This document shows positions 1 through 5,629 of a DNA stretch of 10,688 nt, piece after piece. The position numbers and the translations under genes were made by a program. The notes below the pieces were generated by a model, which was given only the letters and a program-made list of their open reading frames with translations, was not told where the DNA came from and ran no database searches. Source of the stretch: an uncultured Actinomycetes bacterium (GTDB taxonomy: Bacteria > Actinomycetota > Actinomycetes > Nanopelagicales > Nanopelagicaceae). Every line of letters begins with the position of its first letter. The first letter of the stretch is position 1. The stretch covers positions 1-10,688 of the forward strand of contig CAJBLC010000152.1 of assembly GCA_903953805.1 (NCBI GenBank), read 5' to 3'.

Positions 1-273
1 TCCCCCGGCTGCGGCAATGGCATCGGCTGCTCGGGATCCAGTTGGCAATGTGTAAATATTGGGATGGAGAACCTTGCCAGCAACATCGACCACGATCGTT
101 GATGGAGTTGGCGAAGTGGTAGCCATCGGGGCAAGTGAAATGGTCGGCTTTGGAGATGGCGATGCATTTCCTTGTGCGAGCGAGAAGAAGAGCGCACCAA
201 TCGCAAGTGATCCACCTAAGACGATATAGATCAGGCGACGTTGAACATCAGTTAATTCTGGGATCTCAAACAT
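1..273 (-). CDS. comEA: ComEA-type competence DNA-binding protein (N-terminal part, runs off the window)
   Basis: ComEA binds incoming double-stranded DNA at the outer face of the membrane and passes it to the ComEC channel. The 91 residues visible read as a short cytoplasmic start (MFEIPELTDVQRR), one membrane-spanning segment at about residues 14-34, a Pro/Ser/Thr-rich linker at about 38-59, and the start of an SLBB-like domain from residue 61 (VVDVAGKVLHPNIYTLP, then AADAIAAAGG). This order, anchor–linker–SLBB, is the ComEA layout. The helix-hairpin-helix DNA-binding part would lie beyond the left edge and is not seen. The ATG at 271-273 is the only sensible start, because an in-frame TAA lies 9 bases upstream. 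A weak GAGG precedes it closely. The gene follows leuS by 57 bases, as often in actinobacteria, where comEC usually comes next. It could be another SLBB protein, but the neighbour supports ComEA. Confidence 0.85.
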   Translation of the reverse strand, partial: MFEIPELTDVQRRLIYIVLGGSLAIGALFFSLAQGNASPSPKPTISLAPMATTSPTPSTIVVDVAGKVLHPNIYTLPTGSRAADAIAAAGG

Positions 274-330
274 GGCCTCAAATTATTCGAGCGCCATTAT
301 TTAAGTGGGGCCGTGCTGCCGCCTTGTGTA

Positions 331-2793
331 TTAAATGACGATGTTGACAAGCTTTGGAGCGCGAACGATCGTCTTCGCGATCGCCTGTCCACCTATAGCG
401 GCGATGATCTCAGAATTCTGCAGAGCTAACTTCTCAAGATCGGCATCGGAGATATGTGGTGAGACCTCAATGCGGTCCTTGATCTTGCCGTTGACCTGAA
501 GGATCGCAACAACGGCATCTTCTTCAAGCAGCGCAGGATCAATTGTTGGCCAACCGGCAAGAGCGACTGACGGTTCATGTCCTAAGAGCGACCACATCTC
601 TTCAGCGGTAAATGGCGCAACAAGTGAGAGTGAGATTGCAATTGCCTCTGCTGCTTCCCTCACAGCTGGATCAGCCCCGCCGCAACCGCTATCGATCGCT
701 TTACGTGTTGCATTGACGAGCTCCATGGTGCGCGCGACTGCGACGTTGAAGCGGTAAGTCTCAACAGCAAGTGAGATATCGCGTAGAGACTTATGCGTGA
801 TCTTTCGGAGTGTAAGATCGCCAGCAGAGAAATCAGCGCCAGCAGCACTTGTGACATCTTGAGAGATACGCCAAGCACGGTTGAGGAATTTGAGTGATCC
901 CGATGGCGAAACGTCAGCCCAGTCAATGTCATCCTCTGGCGGTCCAGCAAAGATCAATGAAATGCGAACTGCATCAACGCCATGGGTATCGAGCTGCTCA
1001 GATAGGCGAACGAGATTTCCGCGACTCTTGGACATCGCAGATCCATCCATCAAGACCATACCCTGATTGAGCAGACGTGTGAATGGCTCGGTGAAGTTCA
1101 GCAGTCCAATGTCATGCAAGACTTTGGTAAAGAAGCGCGAGTAAAGCAGATGCAAGATAGCGTGGGTTACTCCGCCAACGTATTGATCAACTGGCGCCCA
1201 CTGTTCTACAAGGTTCTTATCAAATGCCTGTGCTGCATCATTAGGATTGGTGTAACGAAGGAAGTACCACGACGAATCAACGAAGGTATCCATCGTGTCG
1301 GCATCGCGCTTGGCAGGCTTGCCACATTGCGGACAGGCAACGTTTACCCAATCAGCAGCCGCACCGAGTGGAGATGTGCCGGCTGGTTTCAAATCCAAAC
1401 CTTGTGCGCTCGGGAGTGCAACCGGGAGTTCGCTCTCTGGGACTGCGACCTCACCACAGGAGTCGCAATGAATAATAGGAATAGGTGTTCCCCAGAAACG
1501 CTGGCGCGAGATCAGCCAGTCACGGAGGCGGTAGTTCTTCGCAGCTTTTCCAAGTTTCTTTGCGGCCAACTCTTCTGTGATCGCAGCAATCGCCTCACTC
1601 TTGGAGAGACCATTGAGCGATCCAGAGTTAATAAGGGTGCCATCGCCTACGGTCGCGATGCCGGTAGCAGAAGGATCTTCCTCATCCGTTGCAACAACGA
1701 CACGAACGGGAAGGTTCATCGCCTTGGCAAAATCTAGGTCGCGCTGATCATGAGCTGGTACCGCCATGATTGCGCCAGTTCCATAATCGGCAAGGACATA
1801 ATCCGATGCCCAGATTGGCAACTTTTCACCATTAACTGGATTGATCGCATAGCGATTAAGGAAGATACCGCTCTTCGGGCGATCTGTTGCTAAGCGATCA
1901 ATATCGCTTGCAGCTTTAACGCTCTCCAGATACTTAGCAAACTCAGCTTCGACCCCACTACCGGCAACGAGATCTGCCGCAAGGAGCGAATCGACTGCAA
2001 CGACCATAAATGTTGCGCCATACAAAGTATCAGGACGAGTTGTATAAATAGTTACTGGTTCTGTGCGGCCTTCAATCTCAAAGGTGACTTCTGCACCGAT
2101 AGATCGACCGATCCAGTTACGTTGCATCTGCAAGACCTTCTCAGGCCATTTGCCTTCGAGTTGATCCATATCGTCGAGGAGGCGATCGGCATAATCAGTA
2201 ATCTTGAAGTACCACTGGTTGAGCTTCTTCTTTGTAACTGCAGTATCACAACGCTCACAGAGTCCAGCAACGACCTGTTCATTGGCTAGAACGGTCTGGC
2301 AATTTGGGCACCAGTTAACTGGTGAATCTTTGCGATAGGCCAAGCCCTTCTTGTACATCTGCAAGAAGATCCATTGGTTCCATTTGTAATACTCAGGGTC
2401 ACTGGTGTGGAGTACGCGATCCCAATCGAATGAGCAGGCATATCGACGCATCGATGCCTTCTGCACTGCAATGTTCTCGTAGGTCCAGTCGCGTGGATCA
2501 GAACCGCGTTTGATCGCAGCGTTCTCTGCCGGAAGTCCAAATGAATCCCACCCAATGGGGTGCATGACATTGAATCCCTTTTGTACCCAATAACGGGCAA
2601 TCACATCGCCCATTGCATAGGCCTCTGCGTGACCCATATGAAGGTCGCCAGATGGGTATGGGAACATATCTAATACATAACGCTTTGGTCTGGAGTCGTC
2701 TGCTCGTCCAGATTTAAATGGTTCGAGCTTGTCCCAGATAGGAAGCCACTTCGCCTCTACACCGTGGATGTCGTATGCCTCGTGTTCAGCCAT
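331..2793 (-). CDS. leuS: Leucyl-tRNA synthetase
   Basis: Charges tRNA-Leu with leucine in the cytoplasm and edits mischarged products. Counting from the ATG at 2793 it is 820 residues, a usual bacterial LeuS length and shorter than many actinobacterial ones. The class I signature HMGH is at 52-55 (after FPYPSGDL). A zinc-type CPNC/CERC pair lies at 162-182. The CP1 editing domain shows TTRPDTLYG at 251-259 and GTGAIMAVPAHDQRD at 338-352. A second CDSC/CPQC pair is at 443-490, followed by DTFVDSSWYFLRY. The KMSKS loop reads AMSKSRGN from 586, so its first Lys is Ala. The C-terminal end has the usual anticodon-binding and VNGKIKD segment. A GTG nine bases upstream (2802) is an alternative start adding three residues. 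The purine-rich GGAGGGGA at 2803-2810 sits only 3 bases from that GTG but 12 from the ATG, so the start is not fully settled. The SDR gene lies 33 bases upstream, making co-transcription likely. Confidence 0.97.
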   Translation of the reverse strand: MAEHEAYDIHGVEAKWLPIWDKLEPFKSGRADDSRPKRYVLDMFPYPSGDLHMGHAEAYAMGDVIARYWVQKGFNVMHPIGWDSFGLPAENAAIKRGSDPRDWTYENIAVQKASMRRYACSFDWDRVLHTSDPEYYKWNQWIFLQMYKKGLAYRKDSPVNWCPNCQTVLANEQVVAGLCERCDTAVTKKKLNQWYFKITDYADRLLDDMDQLEGKWPEKVLQMQRNWIGRSIGAEVTFEIEGRTEPVTIYTTRPDTLYGATFMVVAVDSLLAADLVAGSGVEAEFAKYLESVKAASDIDRLATDRPKSGIFLNRYAINPVNGEKLPIWASDYVLADYGTGAIMAVPAHDQRDLDFAKAMNLPVRVVVATDEEDPSATGIATVGDGTLINSGSLNGLSKSEAIAAITEELAAKKLGKAAKNYRLRDWLISRQRFWGTPIPIIHCDSCGEVAVPESELPVALPSAQGLDLKPAGTSPLGAAADWVNVACPQCGKPAKRDADTMDTFVDSSWYFLRYTNPNDAAQAFDKNLVEQWAPVDQYVGGVTHAILHLLYSRFFTKVLHDIGLLNFTEPFTRLLNQGMVLMDGSAMSKSRGNLVRLSEQLDTHGVDAVRISLIFAGPPEDDIDWADVSPSGSLKFLNRAWRISQDVTSAAGADFSAGDLTLRKITHKSLRDISLAVETYRFNVAVARTMELVNATRKAIDSGCGGADPAVREAAEAIAISLSLVAPFTAEEMWSLLGHEPSVALAGWPTIDPALLEEDAVVAILQVNGKIKDRIEVSPHISDADLEKLALQNSEIIAAIGGQAIAKTIVRAPKLVNIVI

Positions 2794-2802
2794 GACGCAC
2801 AC

Positions 2803-2810
2803 TCCCCTCC
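2803..2810 (-). promoter_or_regulatory. Shine-Dalgarno sequence of leuS
   Basis: GGAGGGGA on the minus strand matches seven of eight bases of GGAGGTGA, complementary to the 16S rRNA tail. From the GGAGG core the gap to the ATG at 2793 is 12 bases, and to the GTG at 2802 only 3. The first is long and the second is too short for efficient use, so the ATG is favoured without excluding the GTG. It is one of the two strongest ribosome sites in the window. Confidence 0.65.
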
Positions 2811-2826
2811 ACTAATAACTCTGCTC

Positions 2827-3768
2827 TCAATTTTCCCACGTTACGCCGGTGAGCTCTTCACTCACTTCCCAAAGATTCTTTGCAAGGGTCTGATCATAGG
2901 CGAGAGCTTTTCCATGGGTGAACTTTGGCGTTCCCCGCATTTCGCCAAGGCCACGTGGGCCAAGATAGGAGGCGCCGAGAATATTCGGATAAGTCGCAGC
3001 AGCGAGGATCGGGTATGCGCCTTCAAGCGGAGTCTGAGCGAGAAGTGCGCTCGTTGCGATCATCGCCTTCGCCTGAAAACTCCGGCCAGCCATCATGGGT
3101 CCAACTTTTTGGAGATTGGTATTTGCCCACCCTGGGTGTGCGGCGATCGAGATGAAGTTCCACTTCTCACGGAGGCGTCGTCGCTCAATCTCATTTACAA
3201 AGAGCAAGTTGGCAAGTTTGCTATCGCCATATGCCGACCATGGCGAGTACTTACCCTTACCAAGTGCGCGTGTGCGAATCTCATCCTTGCTGTGATCGCC
3301 AAAAGTTCCAAGGCGATGTGCTTGTGATGCAACGGAGATAAGGCGATCTTTAATCTGATTTTTCATGAGGCCAGCAAAGGCAAAATGGCCGAGGTGATTA
3401 GTACCGAGTTGCATCTCAAAGCCATCTGCAGTGAGTCGATAAGGAATCGCCATTACGCCCGCATTCAAAATCACGACATCGAATTCCGTTGTGATCGATG
3501 CAGCGCAATCGCGGATTGATGCCAGGTTTGCTAGATCAAGTTCAATGAGATGGGCTGCGCCAGAACTCTCCTGCGCGCGAGCTCCCTTTTTTGGATCGCG
3601 TGCTGTGATTGTTACTTCGCCACCTTTGGCAGTGAGAGCGGTTGCCGCTGCCAGACCTAGGCCACTTGTTCCACCAGTAATGAGAAACTTCTTACCGGAT
3701 TGATCGCCCATATTGACATTGGTCCAGGCCTCTGGAATCTGGAAGCCGGAGTCGCGATATCTGTTCAT
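2827..3768 (-). CDS. Short-chain dehydrogenase/reductase (classical SDR, light-dependent reductase/retinol dehydrogenase-like)
   Basis: A 313-residue NAD(P)-dependent oxidoreductase of the classical SDR fold; the substrate cannot be told from sequence. It has the cofactor-binding TGGTSGLG at 31-38, ELDLAN around 76-81, the NAG motif at 102-104, the structural Asn in GTNHLGHF at 122-129, the catalytic Ser in ISVAS at 145-149, the YxxxK pair as YGDSK at 180-184, and HPG at 211-213. The N-terminal lead AWTNVNMGDQSGKK before the Rossmann strand is typical of the retinol dehydrogenase/protochlorophyllide reductase-like branch, which supports the ATG at 3766-3768. ATG at residue 20 is an alternative but would remove that conserved lead. 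There is no Shine-Dalgarno: the start lies just 4 bases (CTCT) after the tRNA-Ala end. It sits 33 bases before leuS and shares its strand. The usual neighbours of this block are all housekeeping genes, so this one may be a lineage-specific addition. Confidence 0.9.
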   Translation of the reverse strand: MNRYRDSGFQIPEAWTNVNMGDQSGKKFLITGGTSGLGLAAATALTAKGGEVTITARDPKKGARAQESSGAAHLIELDLANLASIRDCAASITTEFDVVILNAGVMAIPYRLTADGFEMQLGTNHLGHFAFAGLMKNQIKDRLISVASQAHRLGTFGDHSKDEIRTRALGKGKYSPWSAYGDSKLANLLFVNEIERRRLREKWNFISIAAHPGWANTNLQKVGPMMAGRSFQAKAMIATSALLAQTPLEGAYPILAAATYPNILGASYLGPRGLGEMRGTPKFTHGKALAYDQTLAKNLWEVSEELTGVTWEN

Positions 3769-3772
3769 AGAG

Positions 3773-3845
3773 TGGAGCTGAGGGGACTTGAACCCCTGAC
3801 CCCCTGCATGCCATGCAGGTGCGCTACCAGCTGCGCCACAGCCCC
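3773..3845 (-). tRNA. tRNA-Ala (anticodon GGC)
   Basis: The 73 bases fold as a full cloverleaf. The acceptor arm is GGGGCTG with CAGCTCC (one G-T pair), the D arm is GCGC/GCGC with an 8-base loop AGCTGGTA, the anticodon arm is CCTGC/GCAGG with loop ATGGCAT, the variable loop is 5 bases, and the T arm is AGGGG-TTCAAGT-CCCCT. The discriminator base is A. The anticodon GGC (complement at 3810-3812) reads GCC and GCU alanine codons. The CCA tail is not encoded: the bases after the discriminator are CTCT, so CCA must be added after processing. The tRNA lies 24 bases after the histidine phosphatase gene and 4 bases before the SDR start. A tRNA-Ala near this point of the chromosome is familiar in actinobacteria. 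Confidence 0.97.
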
Positions 3846-3864
3846 GTGTGTACGAGGGTCGAAG

Positions 3865-3892
3865 AGTATCTAACTACCGGACTCGTTGCCAA
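3865..3892 (-). promoter_or_regulatory. Candidate sigma-70-type promoter for tRNA-Ala (and perhaps SDR–leuS)
   Basis: On the minus strand TTGGCA (3887-3892, five of six matches to TTGACA) is followed by 16 bases and GATACT (3865-3870, four of six to TATAAT). Transcription would begin near 3858, about a dozen bases before the mature tRNA 5' end. The -35 box and spacer lie inside the last codons of the phosphatase gene and the -10 begins at the final base of its stop codon. The position is right for a tRNA promoter, but this is a motif match only. Confidence 0.4.
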
Positions 3893-4511
3893 AGTTAGGC
3901 TCAGGAATAGAGCCAGCATTATGTTCTGTGAGGAACCACTTCCCCAATGAGTTCTTCTCTAAGACCGACCACGATGCGTTCGATAGTCCGCCGAGTGCGC
4001 TCCACTTTTCAAAGGGGAGGTCGAGAATTGAACCAAGGATGCAGCGGGCCGTACCACCATGTGTAACGAAGACAACCGTCCCAAGAGCGGACTCCATCTC
4101 GCGATCAATCACTACTCGAGCGCGTGCGGCAACCTCTGATCGACGCTCACCAATCTGCCCAGCAGGCACATCGGCGCCATGGAGCCAACCAAGGAAGTTT
4201 TCATGATCGGATGCGCGATTCTCTTCGCCCGTTCGACCCTCCCAATTGCCACCGTTGGTCTCTCGCAATCCGGCATCAATGATGGTCGCAACTCCTGCGA
4301 GGTTTGAGAGTGCAGATGCAGTCTCCTGTGTCCGAGTTAAATCACTCGAGACGATCTTGATGGGATTCATACCGATTAAAACTTTTGCAGCGTGCTCAAC
4401 TTGGAAGCGACCAACAGCATTCAGCGCAATATCCGTATGACCCTGGAATCGATTCTCAATATTCCAATCAGTTTGACCGTGGCGCCAGAGAACGATTCTT
4501 GGTTGTGACAT
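3870..4511 (-). CDS. Histidine phosphatase family protein, probable glucosyl-3-phosphoglycerate phosphatase-like
   Basis: A 213-residue member of the phosphoglycerate mutase/histidine phosphatase superfamily, expected in the cytoplasm. The phospho-accepting His11 lies in LWRHGQTDWN (8-17), with Arg10. SSDLTRTQETA (55-65) carries the phosphate-binding Arg60, the probable proton donor Glu84 is in LRETNGGNWEG, and the second histidine is His151 in VTHGGTARC. Its place right after nadD and rsfS matches Rv2419c of M. tuberculosis, the glucosyl-3-phosphoglycerate phosphatase GpgP, which makes glucosylglycerate. That function is inferred from order and family; a general phosphatase or cobalamin-type phosphatase cannot be excluded from motifs alone, so no symbol is given. 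It starts at ATG 4509-4511, 8 bases after the rsfS stop, with no clear Shine-Dalgarno (CTCT precedes the ATG), which suggests translational coupling. Confidence 0.88.
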   Translation of the reverse strand: MSQPRIVLWRHGQTDWNIENRFQGHTDIALNAVGRFQVEHAAKVLIGMNPIKIVSSDLTRTQETASALSNLAGVATIIDAGLRETNGGNWEGRTGEENRASDHENFLGWLHGADVPAGQIGERRSEVAARARVVIDREMESALGTVVFVTHGGTARCILGSILDLPFEKWSALGGLSNASWSVLEKNSLGKWFLTEHNAGSIPEPNFGNESGS

Positions 4512-4519
4512 AGAGAGTT

Positions 4520-4891
4520 TTATCGAGCTTCTTGAATAACCAACGGAAGACGCGGACAGTCGTTCCAGAGACGATCGAGCATGTAGAAGTTACGGAGCTC
4601 TTGCGTCTGGATATGAACAACGAGATCTGAGTAATCCAAGAGGATCCATTGACCCTTGCCCTCTTTGCGGATTGGCTTCTCACCAATCTTTGCCAGCGCC
4701 TCAAAGACACCATCTGCAATTGCCTCTGCCTGACGATCGGTCGCTGCTGTTGCAATAAGAAAAACTTCAGAGAGGAGCAATTGTTCTGTCATATCCAATG
4801 CGACGATATCTGTGCCGAGTTTCTCAGAGATTGCATCTGCTGCGAGCTGGGCGAGATTCGAGACTGCACTACTTGCTGCCATATAAGCCAT
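4520..4891 (-). CDS. rsfS: Ribosome silencing factor RsfS (DUF143/Iojap family)
   Basis: RsfS binds ribosomal protein L14 (uL14) on the 50S subunit and blocks joining with 30S, lowering translation in starvation. The 123-residue protein has the family length and pattern: a helical N-terminus (AVSNLAQLAADAISEKLGTD), then SEVFLIATAATDRQAEAIADG, the GKGQWILLDYSDLVVHI strand segment, and LRNFYMLDRLWNDCPRL at the end, which corresponds to the usual FY..E.LW.D.P motif. The first ATG (4889-4891) lies inside the nadD end, overlapping by 23 bases. A second ATG nine bases on (4880-4882) is possible. Neither has a strong Shine-Dalgarno; AAAGAAA precedes the first. The nadD–rsfS linkage is widespread in bacteria. 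Confidence 0.95.
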   Translation of the reverse strand: MAYMAASSAVSNLAQLAADAISEKLGTDIVALDMTEQLLLSEVFLIATAATDRQAEAIADGVFEALAKIGEKPIRKEGKGQWILLDYSDLVVHIQTQELRNFYMLDRLWNDCPRLPLVIQEAR

Positions 4892-5441
4892 TTTCTTTGA
4901 TGTAGGTTCGAACCGATGGCGAGAGCATCGGTGCTAAATCTGCGCGCTTGGCAATCGCTTCGCGCACCTGTGTTGCGCTGATGTCGAGCGCATTGATCTC
5001 AACTTCAGTAAAACCAGATTTACCCTGACCCGGGCGCTTTACAACGAGAATTTCAACTACCTTCTGAAGCGCATCGGCGCGGTACCACTGATCCAACTTG
5101 GCAGCAGCATCACTACCGAGAATGAGTGTGAAGGTATCTCGTGGATAGATCATTCGAAGTTGATTGATCGTGTCGATGGTGAAAGTTGGGCCCGATCGAT
5201 TGACCTCAAGGTCTAAGACCGAGACCTTCTCTTGAAGGGAATCTGGAAGGTCGCCGAGCGCAGCTGTGCACATCTCTACTCGATGAGCGCCACTTGCCGC
5301 CGGCTTATCGGTGCGCAGGCGCGGCTGACCAGATGGAATAAGAAAGAGTGAATCGAAACGTGATTCAACGGCTGAGAGAATTCGGAGATGGCCCTGATGA
5401 ATCGGGTCGAATGTTCCTCCGAGGATACCTATCTGAGCGAT
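4869..5441 (-). CDS. nadD: Nicotinate-nucleotide adenylyltransferase, with apparent non-canonical start codon
   Basis: Adenylates nicotinic acid mononucleotide to deamido-NAD in NAD synthesis. Read from the ATC at 5439-5441 it is 190 residues, the usual NadD length. The nucleotidyltransferase motif GGTFDPIHQGH lies at 8-18, SGPTFTIDT at 83-91, LGSDAAAKLDQW at 108-119 and ISATQVR at 154-160, so the whole catalytic core is there. The first ATG in frame (5271-5273) comes at residue 57, after the essential GTFDP motif, and cannot be the real start. Between the in-frame TAG at 5457-5459 and that motif there is no ATG, GTG, TTG or CTG. ATC at 5439 gives a protein opening (M)AQIGILGGTFDP, just where NadD normally starts; ATA at 5430-5432 is the other near-cognate option. 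The upstream 44-aa ORF stops 4 bases before the ATC, so coupled re-initiation is likely. A sequencing error at the start remains possible. Confidence 0.93.
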   Translation of the reverse strand: MAQIGILGGTFDPIHQGHLRILSAVESRFDSLFLIPSGQPRLRTDKPAASGAHRVEMCTAALGDLPDSLQEKVSVLDLEVNRSGPTFTIDTINQLRMIYPRDTFTLILGSDAAAKLDQWYRADALQKVVEILVVKRPGQGKSGFTEVEINALDISATQVREAIAKRADLAPMLSPSVRTYIKENGLYGSK

Positions 5442-5445
5442 GGGA

Positions 5446-5580
5446 TTACTCGCGGTCTAAGCGGAGAACGAGATAGAGCAAGAAGCTCAATGTTCCGAAG
5501 GCGAAGAGCCCAAAGAAGATTGGTGATGCTGGGAGGTGGCGAACTGCACCTTCTGCGTGAATGTGGAGTGACTTCAACAT
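5446..5580 (-). CDS. Small single-span membrane protein, function unknown
   Basis: A 44-residue ORF (ATG at 5578-5580, TAA at 5446-5448). It opens with a soluble stretch, MLKSLHIHAEGAVRHLPASP, followed by one hydrophobic segment at about 21-40 and a charged end, RLDRE. This predicts a single transmembrane helix with a short charged tail; no catalytic motif is seen. It lies 49 bases after ligA and 4 bases before the likely nadD start, on the same strand. Short membrane ORFs at this place before nadD are, as far as I recall, also found in other actinobacteria, which would argue that it is real, but I could not compare sequences. The upstream GGTAGAG is a weak ribosome site. The transmembrane pattern and the exact fit between two genes make chance unlikely. 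Confidence 0.72.
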   Translation of the reverse strand: MLKSLHIHAEGAVRHLPASPIFFGLFAFGTLSFLLYLVLRLDRE

Positions 5581-5629
5581 GCGAGAACTCTACCGAACTT
5601 TTCTTGCCAACCCACTCTAGCTATCGCCT

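Noticed and set aside
1114..1737. 207-codon open frame on the plus strand inside leuS
   Set aside because: It lies fully antisense to a conserved part of leuS, its translation is rich in Cys, Arg and Asn with no domain pattern, and no ribosome site is evident. It is a by-product of codon use on the other strand.
2764..3327. 187-codon plus-strand frame across the leuS–SDR junction
   Set aside because: Antisense to two genes with clear families, with a low-complexity, Cys/Ser-rich translation; no family likeness.
3803..3819. Near-perfect palindrome CCTGCATGGCATGCAGG, possible operator
   Set aside because: It is the anticodon stem and loop of tRNA-Ala(GGC); the extra self-complementarity over the loop follows from ATGGCAT.
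3773..3845. tRNA-Ala as an integration site of a mobile element
   Set aside because: No integrase gene and no repeat of the tRNA 3' end elsewhere in the window; downstream genes are SDR, leuS and comEA.
3846..3869. Terminator between the phosphatase gene and the tRNA
   Set aside because: No stem followed by a T run is present in these 24 bases.
5271..5273. ATG as the nadD start
   Set aside because: It would remove the GGTFDPIHQGH nucleotide-binding motif that is plainly encoded upstream in the same frame.
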